64,000 bases of DNA from Canna indica (GCA_034359265.1 CP136894.1:34750501-34814500), one strand, 5' to 3'. Counted from the first letter of the stretch, positions 48,162-60,010 are shown. Translations and numbers: made by a program. Notes: generated by a model not told the origin, from the letters alone.

Positions 48162-48367
48162 TGTTCAATCAGGGACAATTCAAGAATTGTATGTCGTATA
48201 AAAGATCATCTACTTCTTTTACACGAACATACAATCCCCGAACGGATCTAAGGTTTTGCTAAATCATATCCGACTCGTCGATGCGTACGTGAAACATATG
48301 AACTCGTCGGATGCATGATTATTTTCTAAATGTTTCGAGATAGTTCGAGTCCATATTGGACGATTCC

Positions 48368-48471
48368 GGCGCGCGTCCGAAGTGGACGATTTTGGCGCGC
48401 GTCCGAAGTGGACGATTCCGGCGCGCGTCCGATGTGGACGATTCCGGCGCGCGTCCGAAGTGGACAATTCC
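48368..48471. repeat. 26-bp GC-rich minisatellite, four copies
   Basis: GGCGCGCGTCCGAAGTGGAC recurs at 48368, 48394, 48420 and 48446. A diverged version occurs in CACTA A near 18045-18085. Confidence 0.9.
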
Positions 48472-48879
48472 GAAATTAATCTAAACCCTAATAATTAATC
48501 TAACAAATTAAACAATTAATCTAAACAATTAATTAACAATTATAAAACAATAAAAAAACATTTATTATACTACAAATTCCCGGCGCCGGAGTCAGGTGGA
48601 CTCCGGCGCCGGCGTACAGTGGTCGGACACACTGTCCGGCCACTGTAAAAGGTCCGGCGGCGGTCGGCGGCCGACCGCCGCCGGCCGCAACGGGAAGAGA
48701 CGGCCGACCGGCGAGGCATACCTGAAAAAGTCGGCAGCAGCGGGAGGAGGAAGAGGCGTCGTCGGCGTCGTCGGTGTCGGCAGCGGCGGCGAGAGGCGGG
48801 AGCAGGAGGCGGCGGCGGCAGCAGCGGGAGGGAGAAGGGTCGGGTGCGACTGCGTGCCCTATATAAACTTATCAGCAAT

Positions 48880-49140
48880 GGCTCACTCGCCCGTTAGAAA
48901 GCCGTTGCTAATAAGTTATCATCAGCGACGACTCACTTGTCCGTTAGAAAGCCGTTGCTGATAATTAAAATATCAGCAACGGCTCGAGTGTCCGTCCGAA
49001 AGCCGTTGCGGATAATTAAAATAATCCGCAACGGCTAGCGTGTCCGTTAGAACGCCGTTGCAGATATGTTCCGTAAGAATGCCGTTGCAAATAGCAACGG
49101 CTTGAGCGGCTGTTGCTGATAGCCGTTGTTGAAGACCAAG
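48880..49140. promoter_or_regulatory. CACTA D subterminal repeats, transposase side
   Basis: Series of GCCGTTGCTGATAA and CAGCAACGGCT-like motifs, roughly every 30-40 bp, mirroring those at the other end. Confidence 0.75.
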
Positions 49141-49152
49141 TTTCTAGTAGTG

Positions 49153-52100
49153 CATATTTGTTGAGCACATTTTTCCTTTCAACACCAATTCCATTGAAAA
49201 AACCATTTTTCCTATTCCTAATTCATGCCAAGAAATTCCTCAAAATGATCTTTTGAAACTCCACACCATTGCATTAAACCATGAACAAGGTAATTCATCC
49301 ACTGATATCAATGAATCAAGAAGCATAAATGCTGATGTAAACTCTAGTGAGAGTGAACAGGGAGAAAGAAATGAAACAAACAGAGAGGGTGAGGAATCCA
49401 TTGAGCCAAATGAACCACCTATAGAAGATGATATCCCACATGTTAGGAGAAGTCAGAGAGTAACACAAATGCCCTCCAAATTCAAGGACTAGCAGCGTAA
49501 CCTATCTACTCCCAATACCAAACCAAGAATCATTGGCAAAACAACACCATATCCCATTACAAATTATGTAAACCTAACCAAAATTTCACCCTCACACAAG
49601 AGTTTCCTAGCCTACATTGACTCTAACCATGATCCTCAATCCTATGAAACTGCTGTCAAAGATCCTAAGTGGGTAAAATCTATGGAAGTTGAATTAAGTG
49701 CCTTGGAGGAAAATGACACTTGGAAATTGTGTGACTTACCTCTAGGGAAGAAGGCTATAGGGTGTAAATGAGTTTATCGCACCAAGTTCAGGCCTGATGG
49801 TAAAGTTGAAAAATACAAATCACGGCTAGTTGCCAAAGGATTTAATCAAATTGAGGGAGTTGATTATCAAGAGACTTATGCACCAGTCTCAAAAATGGCT
49901 TCTGTACGTACTTTGTTAGCAGTAGCAGCATCTTTCAATTGGCCCTTATTTCAATTAGATGTTAATAACGCTTATCTACATGGTGAGCTGGATGAATAAG
50001 TATATATGATAAAACCACCTGGATATGGAAAATTGGAAGATAAAAGGGTGTGTAGGTTGCTTAAGTCAATCTATGGACTTAAGCAAGCTGGGAGGCAATG
50101 GTATGCGAAGCTATCATCCAGTATCATTTATCAAGGATACAAGCAAAGCTTATCAGATACATGCATGTTTGTCAAGAAAGAAAAGGATAAAATTGTGATA
50201 ATATTGGTGTATGTAGATGATATAATAATTAGGAAAAATTGACAAATCTAACCCATGCTTTGATGAAATTAACAAACCTAACCCACCTTTTAATTTGCAT
50301 CAATTATAACCCATACTTACGAATTTACATCAATTCTAACCTCCCGTTTATTTGCTGTTAATCGTCCCGTTAGTTGCTGACGTGACATCCTAGTCAGGAA
50401 CTTAGTTTATATTTTTTTAACCTGAACTTGCCACGTCAGCCTATTTCAAAAGAATAAAAAAAAAAATATAAACTAAGTTTATTTTAAAATTGAAAAATCT
50501 AACTCATACTTTGACGAAATTAATAAATCTAACCCGCCTTTTAATTTGTATCAATTATAACCCGTACTTACGAATTTATATCAATTCTAACATCCCATCT
50601 ACTTGTTGTTAATCACCCCGTTAGTTGTTGATGTGACATCCTAATCAACAACTTAATTTATATTTTTTTAACCCGAACTTGCCACGTCAGCCTATTCCAA
50701 AAGAACAAAAAAAATATAAACTAAGTTGAATTTTTTTAATCCGAACTTGCCACGTCAGCCTATTGGTGCGTGGTCGGAGCCACCAGCACCATGACCACCC
50801 CAGCAGTGCGCCGGGGCACTTTCGCTTCCCGACGCTGAAGGGCAAGATCTTGAAGTCAGGCCCGTGGCTTATTTCCTCTCTCTGCTACTTGCCTTCACCC
50901 TCCATCGGCAGTAGGTGCCGCTCCGATCGGAACTCGTCGATGTCAACTTCACCCTACATGCGCAACGCCGACATCGACGAGTTTCGACCGAAGCGGCACT
51001 TGCTGCCGACGGAGGGTGAAGGTGAGTAGCAGAGAGTGGAAATAAGTCACGGGCATGACTTCAAGATCTTGCCCTTTAGCGTCGGGAAGCGAAAGTGCTC
51101 AGGCGCACCGCTGGGGGTGGTCATGGTGCTGGTGGCCGCCCCAATAGGCTGACGTCGCAAGTTCGGATTAAAAAAATTTAACTTAGTTTATATTTTTTTT
51201 ATTCTTTTGGAATAATGTGGCAAGTTAAGGTTAAAAAAATATAAACTAAGTTGCTGATTAGGATGCCACGTCAACAACTAATGGGGCGATTAACAACAAG
51301 TAGACAGGAGATTAGAATTGAAGTAAATTCGTAAGTACATGTTATAATCGATGAAAATTAAAAGGTGAGTTAGATTTGTTAATTTCGTTAAAGTATGAGT
51401 TAGATTTGTCAATTTTTCCAAAAAAATCAACTTAGTTTATTTTTTTAAATTCTTTTGGAATAGACTGACGTGCAAGTTCAGATTAAAAAAATATAAACCA
51501 AATTGCTGACTAGGATGCCATGTCAGCAACTAATGAGGCGATTAACAGCAAGTAGATGTGAGGTTAGAATTGATGTAAATTCGTAAGTACGGGTTATAAT
51601 TGATGCAAATTAAAAGACGGGTTAGATTTGTTAATTTTGTCAAAGTATGGGTTAGATTTGTCAGTTTTCCCTAATAATTAATGGTAATGAAATGAATAGC
51701 ATAGTTGAAATGAAAAGATTCCTGAACACTCAATTCAACATTAAAGACCTAGGACAGTTGACATATTTCCTAGGGTTGGAAATACAAAGAACAAAAGAAG
51801 GAATATATGTAAATAAGAGGAAGTATACAATTGATCTTCTAACTCAATTGGGATTGAGAGACTGCAAGCCAAAGGAAACACCAATGCAAATTATCAGCAA
51901 ACACAAGAGCAATAACACTGAAAATGATACTTTTATTGATGATGTATTAGGTTACAATAGCTTGATTGGGAAGCTATTGTATTTAACTTTCACTCGGCCT
52001 GACATTATTTACAGTGTACATACACTCAGTCAAGCTATGCAGCAACCCAAAAATTCACATTATCAAGCTGCCTTGAGAATACTAAGGTATTTGAAGAAAA

Positions 52101-52626
52101 CACTAGGTCTTGGACTCTTCTATCCAGCTGGAGCTGATACAACAATTGCTGGTTTTTGCGATGTTGATTGGGGTAGTTGCAAGTTATCTAGGAGATCAAT
52201 TTTTGGTTACTTGGTGAAGCTTGGACCAGCTTTAATAAGTTGGAAATGCAAGAAGCAAAATACTGTGAGCAGGTCACTGTGAGCAGGTCAAGTGCAGAAA
52301 ATGAATTGAGAGCCATGTCAAGTGCTACTGAAGAATTGATTTGGGTGATTAATTTGTTATCTGAAATGGGTGTAACTTGCAATGCAGTAGCTCCTCTTTA
52401 CTGTGACAATTAAAGTGCCTTGCATATAACAGCCAATCCAGTGTTCCATGAGAGAACTAAACATCTAGAGGTGGGAATTGTCAAACCTTGTACATACCCA
52501 TGCAGTAAAATGCAACCGGCTGATATACTTAGCAAAGCTTTACCAAATCAGCAGCATCACCATCTACTATCCAAGTTAGGTTTGGAGAATCCTTTCTCCA
52601 ATCCTAACTTGAAGGGGGACTGTTGA
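49153..52626 (+). pseudogene. Third Copia pol, second part (integrase end, RT, RNase H)
   Basis: After the CAT duplication the integrase frame resumes (EHIFPFN). RT follows, with [20 protein letters not shown] (about 49820), [15 protein letters not shown] (about 49955) and the catalytic YVDD at 50210-50221. The foldback element (50232-51671) interrupts it ten bases later; RT resumes with IKDLGQLTYFLGLEIQ. RNase H shows GFCDVDWGSCKLSRRSIFGY and ENELRAMSSATEE. Lesions include TGA at about 49769, TAA at about 49997, a 14-bp tandem duplication (52262-52289) shifting the frame, and TAA at about 52412. It ends inside the 3' LTR. Confidence 0.82.
50232..51671. mobile_element. Foldback Mutator-type element in the Copia RT
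   Basis: 1440 bp with a perfect 9-bp duplication TAATAATTA (50223-50231 and 51672-51680). Ends are GGAAAAATTGACAAATCTAAC and the complement GGGAAAACTGACAAATCTAAC (two mismatches). The inverted similarity is not limited to the ends: nearly the whole element is two arms around a centre at about 50960, with an inner pair of related repeats (50490 and 51410). No gene; open frames in the GC-rich centre are mirror images. Confidence 0.88.
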
Positions 52627-52900
52627 ATTATTGACCAGATGATGAAGGCATATTTTTCAACTTACTGAAATTGATAGCAGAGAATAAGAGCTTTTATATA
52701 AAGGACATGTGTTGTAAATAAAACTTGGTGCAATACAAGGTTATATGAGTCTTTTACTTTCCTTAAATAAGGTGCATATAAATAATCGCAAAAGCTGTAT
52801 TATGTTTTGACTTTTCCTTCTCTCGTATTCTTGAATAAAGAAAGAGTTACCAGTGTTCTTCGCATCTCCTTTTCATCCCCGTTTCATCTTATTTTGTTCA
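52621..52900 (+). repeat. 3' LTR of the third Copia
   Basis: 280 bp, TGTTGAATTA to TTGTTCA, preceded by the polypurine tract GAAGGGGGAC. Only scattered differences from the 5' LTR. Confidence 0.9.
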
Positions 52901-53078
52901 GAACTGCGACTCTCCCCACGACTCCACCGACTCCGACCCCAGCGAAGGCGGAGGAGGAGAGGGCAGCTCCTCCTCTTCCTGAGGGCAGAGTAGGAGTAGC
53001 TCGACTTAATTTATCAATTTGCTACTTAATTTGCCATCCCTCATTGACCCGATGGTTCCACCTGTGTCTCCACAGCGG

Positions 53079-53380
53079 GTTACTGTGCACCTGAATTGGT
53101 TGATCCTCTGATGTCTACAGCTTTGGTGCTCTATTAATTGCTTGAGTTGCTCACAGGTAAATCGCCCTTCAGATAGTGGGTGATGGTGATGAGGTCATTC
53201 ACCTAGTCTGCTGGGTTCAATCTGTTGTCTACGAAGAGTGGACTGCATAGGTGTTTGACGTGGAGCTGATGAGGTATCCTAATATCGAAGAAGAGATGGT
53301 GGAGATGCTCCAAATTGCAATGAGCTGTGTAGTGAGGGTACTATAGCTGGATTTGAGGAAAAAAGAGAATCCTTAGTCAT
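53079..53380 (+). pseudogene. LRR receptor-like kinase C-terminal fragment
   Basis: Plus strand: GYCAPELVDPL (kinase subdomain VIII, APE motif), LLELLTGKSPF (subdomain IX-X region), then after a frame change [32 protein letters not shown] and IAMSC. This is the signature order of the C-lobe of plant LRR-III receptor kinases. Stops replace codons at several points, and the catalytic loop, LRRs and membrane span are absent. It lies in the intron just upstream of the terminal host exon and is clearly dead. Confidence 0.85.
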
Positions 53381-53608
53381 ACCATCTATTGCGGCTTGCT
53401 GCTGGAATATGGTATAATTCGTATATAGTTTTGTAAAATATCTATATAAATTGGGTACTACTTTTTTTAGAGTTTAGAATTCTCACCGTTAAAACGTAGT
53501 TGCAGAAACCTAGTAGTGACCATCAAAATGTAGTTCTATGATCACAAATAATGTTGGCATGTTTTTTTATACTGATATCAATATCATACTTTTCCTTTTT
53601 TTTCCGAG
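53381..53608 (+). other. End of the long host intron
   Basis: AT-rich, ending in a pyrimidine tract (TTTTCCTTTTTTTTCCGAG) before the terminal exon. No gene. Confidence 0.55.
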
Positions 53609-53725
53609 AAAAAGGTTGCAATGCACATTTTGTCATCCACAGCATCTCCGAGACCAAAAGTTAAAAGTTCAGAAACCATGGACTGTGAGGTAGATTTTTC
53701 TGGAGGGCAATCTGAAGACGCATTC
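53609..53725 (+). CDS. Host gene terminal exon, first part
   Basis: Open in phase 0 from the acceptor at 53607-53608 (or AG at 53613-53614) to the Gypsy insertion. It encodes a Ser/Lys-rich lead (SSTASPRPKVKSSETMD) and an acidic stretch ending GGQSEDAF. The last five bases (CATTC, 53721-53725) are the target duplication. Beyond the element the same frame continues at 63304. The long pyrimidine tract supports an acceptor. Phase fits the exon ending at 9566 but not the small exon at 13121-13161. Confidence 0.65.
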
Positions 53726-55884
53726 TGTCATGCCCCGGTTCGGGTCCACCCCCACGCCCCGAGGCGGCCCCGCTCCGAAGCGCGACAGTGGGCGACTCGA
53801 AACCCACGCAACGGAAGGAAAATCACCGATATCATCAGAAATCATAATCAAGCATATTATAAACCACATAATTACTTCAAAAAGCCGGATGAAAAGTATA
53901 TATACAACAGAAGATAATTCAGTCAGGTACAATATTAAACAGGGTATTTAATATTATTTATATTTACGAAACTCCAAAATCATCAGTATAAATAGACAAC
54001 AATGAAGGACAAGATACAAAAATTGTCGCCACATCAGAGCTCCAAATATCTACTATCTACCAACTATCTACATCTTGATCTATAGATCAACAACTCACCC
54101 ATACAAGTCTGAAGCAATAACAACAGGAGTCAGCAGATGCTGAGTAGTAGTATCACAATATGATCAACAACATGAATAAGATGTCAACTCAACAATAAAC
54201 GACAATATGATCTAAGATGCAGTCAAAGACAATATATATACAACAAATGCTCCACACATACTCCTAAACAACATCGACCAAATCATCGAGCGTATGGACC
54301 GTTGGATAAAAACCCCGCACTCTACCATCCGCAGAGTGGCGTCAACCGTCCGCTCCAACGGTGACACGACTACCTCCACCAAGCAAGTAGCCCGATGGAC
54401 GGCGGATCCGACATCCGCGCGACTACCCTACCAAGCAGGTAGTCCGATGGACGGCGTATCTGACATCCCTACACCCGAAGGTGCCCAAAGTGACTAGTCA
54501 ATATCCATACCCTCACCCATGTCTGGAGGGTACCACACCACACTAAAATGGTCATAGACCGAAGTCCTCTCCAAGGTCGTAGCCTCCAGGTCGACAACTC
54601 AACTCCAACAATGCAACAAGATATATCACCATGATCAATGGATAATAAATAACATCACCTCAACTCCAACAATGCAACAAGGTGTATCACCATGATCAAT
54701 GGATAATAAATGACATGATAACCAATATCAACAATATAACAACTCCGAATGATGATGACATGATCAAGTGAATAACATCATAAATAATAACATAATATCA
54801 TGCATGGCATATCATGATCAAGTATCAACATCAATAAATATATGTCACCATGATCAACAATAACACATGTAATTATCTACATGGCATGTCCAACAATAAT
54901 ATGCAACATGAGTTCAACGGAATTAGAAGCAATATCAAGCATATCGAGGCAAAAGGGTAAATTCATCATTTCACCCAACAATAATTCATCGGCTACAACG
55001 GGAATCAACTCACACCCAACACCATCATCTATGCTCTAAACCACCACCTAACATGAAATATAACCATTCTACATTATTCAATTATTTATCAAACTGAAAT
55101 AATAACTACTAACCATCAAATAACACTAAAATATAGAAAAGGTCTATCAACCGGCCTCCGATCAAAAATCTGATACCACCATCGCGTTCAGCGCGCGAAA
55201 ACATGTCACTTTGGTATTCACCTCAACTCGATCCGATGAATCTACGATCAACTATAAAAATACCTTAATAATTCATAAATCAACCATATTTTATGCGATA
55301 CAACTCTCTCCTCTAAACACCTATTTTTATTAAATTAAATAAACATCTCTCTCCCTCACTCGTCTCCCTCTCTCCTCACCCCTCGCACCTGAGCCCGATG
55401 CCGCCTCCCTGCTTCTCTCCAACTCACGCCGACCGGCCAATCCAAGCCGTCGACGACCACCCGACAGCTCCCCTGCCCTCTCCCATAGCCTCCGGCACCG
55501 GTGGGACACCGGCAGCTGGAGCGGCAGCATGCAGCGGCTGGGCTGCCGTGAGCGCCGCCTCTCTCCGGCCGACTCCGTCGGCTCCTCTCCGTCCGATTCC
55601 TATCGTTGCCGCCGATGAACAAGAAGGGTATTCGACGGAATGAAAGGAGGAAGATAAGACTCCTACCTTAAATCCGGCTCCGACAACGACGCCGACGACG
55701 ATCCGGTTCCTCACCCTCCGATGCCGATCTCACCGCTTCTTCTCGCCCCTTCTCACGCGACTAAGTCAACTCGTGGATGAGCTGGCTATAAGGCGGTGGG
55801 AAGAGGCGGTGTGGGTGTTCTTTACAAATAAACCCCCACACCCTTTCTAATTTATAATTAGATCCTTTTTTTCAGAATATAACA
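53726..55884 (-). repeat. 3' LTR of the Gypsy element
   Basis: Starts TGTCATGCCCCGG, ends ATATAACA. Contains an internal 57-bp direct duplication (54605-54715), also present in the other LTR. The GC-rich stretch near 55380-55740 yields spurious frames on both strands. A diverged piece occurs at 14215-14540. Confidence 0.93.
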
Positions 55885-55919
55885 TCCTCCCCACCTTAAG
55901 AAATTTGGTCCTCCAAATT

Positions 55920-58900
55920 TATGTATCTGCAGGGTCGAACAAGTGTGAAAATCGATCTCTGATATCCTCCTCACGCTCTTAAGAAAGCCCCTCTGCATCT
56001 GAATGGTGCTGCCAACCAACTTTGACTAACGAGATCACCTTGTTGCGAAGTCAATGCTCCTTCCTGTCAAGGATCCTCACTAGCAATTCTTCGTAACTGA
56101 TATCCTCTCTGATCTGCAAGGCTGGCTCCTGCAGTATATGGGAAGGATTTGGCACGTACTTCCTCAACATGGAGATATGGAAGACGTTATGCACTCCTGC
56201 AAATGATGGCGGCAATGCTAGCCGATAAGCAACAGGTCCAACCCTCTCCAGGATCTCGAAGGGACCAATGAATCGCGGTGTAAGCTTGCCTTTCTTGCCA
56301 AACTGCATTACACCCTTAGTTGGGGACACTTTGAGGAACACATGATCCCCAACTGAGAATTCCAAATCCCTCATTCGGTGGTCTGCATAGCTTTTCTGTT
56401 GACTCTGAGTTGTAAGCAACCTCTGCTTCATCCTCTGGACCAACTCGACGTCCCACTCGACCATCTCCGGTCCCAAAAGACGTCGCTCACCCACCTCGTC
56501 CCAATGCACTGGAGACCTACACCTCTGACCGTAAAGAGCCTCAAATGGAGCCATTTGAATAGCTGAATGATAGCTATTATTATAAGCAAACTCCACCAAA
56601 TGCAGATGACTCTCCCAACTGCCTCTAAAATCCAGAACACAAGCACGCAAAAGATCCTCCAATGTCTGAATAGTGCGCTCGGACTGCCCATCAGTTTGTG
56701 GATGGCATGCTGTACTGAATCAAAGCTCGGTACCCAAAGCCCTCTGTAGACTCTGCCAAAACCGTGAAGTGAAATGAGGGTCCCTGTCTGAAATGATGCT
56801 AGTAGATACACCATGCAATCTCACTATCTCCATACAGTATAACTGAGCTAACATGTCCAAGGAATACATCTTCTTAACTGGCAAAAAGTGAGTTGATTTC
56901 CTCAATCGGTCCACAATCACCCAGATCGAGTCATGCCCTTTCTGAGTCCTCGGAAGCCCAGACACAAAGTCCATAGTGATGTGCTCCTATTTCCACTCAG
57001 GAATAGGGAGGTTCTGGAGCTTCCCTGGCGGTCTATGATGCTCGGCATTTATCTGCTGACAGACCAAACACCTCGCCACATGATCAGCAACATCTCTCTT
57101 CATCCCACGCCACCAGTAAGACTTTCGCAGATCCTTATACATCCTCGAACTGCCTGGGTGTATAGCAAAATGAGACTTCTGAGCCTCCTCTAACAACTCC
57201 TCATTCACTAGGTGCTCCCCAGGAACACATAACCTGCCACGAAATCGCAAAGCACCATCGTTGTCCCGCGAGAAATCCGGTCGAGTGCCTTGCTCCAATT
57301 CTTGTGCAATGACCCGAAGGTAATGATCCTCCATCTGACACTGTTGAATCCGCTCCACTATCGGTGACTGTGCAATTAGCTATGCCAGAAATCCGCTCTG
57401 AGTCTGACCCACCAAGTCCAAGCTAAGCTCTGACAACTGTCTAATCAGCTCTGACTCTGCAACTCTGAGATGCTGACACATCCCCACAGATTTCCTGCTT
57501 AAGGCGTCTGCCACAATGTTCGCCTTGCCAGGATGATAATTAATAGAGCAGTCATAATCTTTAAGAAAGTCCATCCATCTTCTTTGTCTCATATTTAAAT
57601 CCTTCTGAGTGAACAAATGCTTGAGACTTTTATGATCTGTAAATATCTCAAAAGTAACACCATAGAGGTAGTGTCGTCATATCTTAAGGGCAAATATGAT
57701 AGAAGCTAACTCCAAATCATGCACTGGGTAGTTCTTTTCATGCTCCTTAAGCTTTCTAGAAGCATAAGCTACCACCTGCCCATTCTGTATCAAAACAACA
57801 CCAAGACCTTGGATGGATGCATCAGTATACAAGACAAAACCATCCTTCCCAGAAAGAATCACCAATACAGGTGCAGAAGTGAGTCTCTTCTTCAGCTCTT
57901 GAAAGCTAGACTCACACTTATCATCCCAAATAAACTTCACACCTTTCCTCGTCAACTGAGTCAAAGGTGCGGCAATCTTCGAGAAGCTCTCTACAAATCT
58001 ACGGTAGTAGCCTGCTAGTCCAAGAAAGCTGCGAATCTCATGAACTGTCCTTGGCCTCTGCCAGCTCATCACTGCCTCAATCTTATGTGGATCCACTGAT
58101 ATACCAGCACCAGAAATCACATGCCCTAAGAAGCCAACCTTTCTGAGCCAAAATGAACACTTACTGAATTTAGCAAACAACTGCTCCCTCATCAGTACAC
58201 CCAACACAGCCCTTAAGTGCTCTTCATTCTCGGCCTCTGACTTGGAGTACACCAGGATATCATCAATAAAAACAATCACAAACCGGTCTAAGTACTCCAA
58301 AAATATGCGGTTCATCAGATCCATGAATGCTACAGGTGCATTGGTTAGCCCAAATGGCATAACCAAAAACTCAAAATGTCCGTAACGCGTACGGAAAGCA
58401 ATCTTTTGCACATCCTACTCTCTTACCCTCAACTGGTGAAACCCAGATCTCAAGTCAATCTTTAAGTACACACAAGTATCCTACAACTGATCAAACAAGT
58501 CATCAATCCAAGGCAACGAGTACTTGTTCTTAATAGTCACTATGTTCAACTGTCTATAGTCGATGCAGAGCCTCAAAGATCCATCATTCTTTTTCACAAA
58601 CAGAACTGGAGCTCCCCAAGGTGACACACTAGGACAGATAAATCCCTTATCCAGAAGGTCCTGCAACTGCCCCTTTAGCTCCTCCAATTCCTTAGGTGTC
58701 ATGCGGTACGGTGCCTTCGAAATAGGAGCTATGTCAGGCTGCAACTCAATGCAAAACTCAACTTGTCGATCTGGTGGTAAGCCTAGTAACTCATCTGGGA
58801 ATACATCAGGAAACTCTCTAACCATTGGTACATCTTCGAACCGAGCCTGCTCCTCAGCAGCCGTGCCGACCAAGGACACCAGAAAACCACTGCACCCACG

Positions 58901-59340
58901 ACTCATCAATTGTCTAGCATGCAATGCTGAGATAATTGGTGCCACTAACTCCCTCGATCCAACAAACTCGAAGGAAGGATGATCTGGGGGAGAAAACACA
59001 ACCACTTTCTCATGACAATCGATTCTAGCATGGTTGGCAGCAAACCAATCCATACCTAAGATAACGTCGAAGTTGAAAAAATCCAGCACAAGTAGATCTA
59101 CCAAAATCTCAACATCTCCCAACCTGAGTCTGCACCCCTTCAACTCGTGGCTCAACTGCATCACATCACCTGACGCTGTGAGTACATATAAACCACTCGT
59201 CTTGGGTGTAGGCTCTCTCCCCAATTTAGCAACCATAATCGGAGATATAAAAGAATGAGTGCTACCAGTATTTATCAATGCATGAGCAGGTAAATCAAAA
59301 CTAAAATAATACCTCAGACCACTGATCATGACGCCGGACG
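55920..59340 (-). pseudogene. Gypsy pol: protease, RT, RNase H, integrase, chromodomain-like tail
   Basis: Minus strand, N- to C-terminal. The protease reads [11 protein letters not shown] with the catalytic Asp replaced by Asn (codon 59270-59272). RT has [20 protein letters not shown] (about 58590), [17 protein letters not shown] and FIDDILVYS (about 58250). RNase H begins [11 protein letters not shown] (about 57830). Integrase has a zinc region (HPGSSRMYKDLRKSYWWRGM, then CLVCQQ) and a core with [16 protein letters not shown] and the HPQTDGQSE region. GPFEILERVGPVAYRLALPP and a chromodomain-like LVKVGWQHH tail follow to about 55930. Stops occur near 58480, 58416, 57675, 57378, 56985, 56720 and 56050. 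Confidence 0.88.
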
Positions 59341-60010
59341 GGCCTCCTCCTGTGTCAATGCAAAAGCTCGGGCCTGAGTCTGACTAGTCTGCCTTTGCTG
59401 ACTGGTCTGTCTCTGTCCCTGACTATATCCTCTCGACTGCTGCTGTGAAGTCCTTGGTATTCCCCTAGCTGAGCAACTCCAGATGATGTGGTCGGGCTGC
59501 TTACAGTGATAACACACACTGCCACCTCTAGGACAATCTCTAATAAGATGCCCACTGTCTCCACATCTGAAGCAGCGGTCAGTCTTGACTCTTGTCTAAT
59601 TTGCAGGTCTGACTCCTGACATCTGATCTCGAATTGCCTGTGAAGGCTGGGACAATCCTTGTGCAACCATAATCAGAGATATAAAAGAATGAGTGCTACC
59701 AGTATCTATCAATGCATGAGCAGGTAAATCAAAAACTAAAATAATACCTCGGACCACTGATCCTGACGCCAGATGGGCCGCCTCCTGCTGTGAAGTCCCC
59801 GATATCCCCCTAGCTGGGCAACTCCTGATGATGTGGCAGGGTTGCTTACAGTGATAACACACACTGCCACCTCTGGGACAATATCTAATAAGATGCCCAC
59901 TGTCTCCACATCTGAAGCAACGGTCAGTCTTGACTCTTGTCTGATCTGCAGGTCTGACTCCTGACATCTGATCTCGAACTGCCTGTGAAGGCTGGGACGA
60001 TCCTTGTGCC
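59232..60010 (-). repeat. Tandem duplication of the zinc-knuckle/protease-start region
   Basis: 59232-59665 and 59666-60010 are direct copies (the second lacks about 89 bp). Each includes CCHC motifs (CFRCGDSGHLIR; CYHCKQP) and the first residues of the protease. The upstream-in-gene copy keeps the motif as LIDTGSTHSF but is cut short. Confidence 0.85.

Larger units (their letters stand above)
42381..49152 (-). mobile_element. CACTA element D, nearly complete (6772 bp)
   Basis: Termini CACTACTAGGAAAATG and the complement CACTACTAGAAACTTG; perfect 3-bp duplication CAT (42378-42380 and 49153-49155), as expected for CACTA transposons. It has subterminal repeats at both ends and two minus-strand genes in the usual order: transposase (47905-44659), then the TNPA-like gene (44583-43046). 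It was inserted in the integrase C-terminus of the third Copia. It is the parent type of the truncated copies B and C. Confidence 0.95.
39553..52900 (+). mobile_element. Third Copia retrotransposon (plus strand), split by two DNA transposons
   Basis: Two LTRs of about 280 bp, an initiator-Met primer site after the left LTR and a polypurine tract (GAAGGGGGAC) directly before the right one. Removing CACTA D and the foldback element leaves about 5.1 kb, the normal size for a Copia element. Domain order gag, protease, integrase, RT, RNase H is typical. I could not find a convincing 5-bp target duplication (only ACTG is shared near both ends). Many stops; inactive. Confidence 0.88.

Noticed and set aside
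50763..51029. 88-codon frame in the foldback element
   Set aside because: It spans the centre of the inverted repeat, so its two halves are mirror sequence; not a gene.
39540..52910. 5-bp target duplication for the third Copia
   Set aside because: Bases next to the two LTRs (ACTGT and GAACT) do not match; only ACTG is shared out of register.
55330..55714. GC-rich open frames on both strands, repeated at 62852-63301
   Set aside because: Both lie at the same place in the two Gypsy LTRs; the composition explains the open frames.
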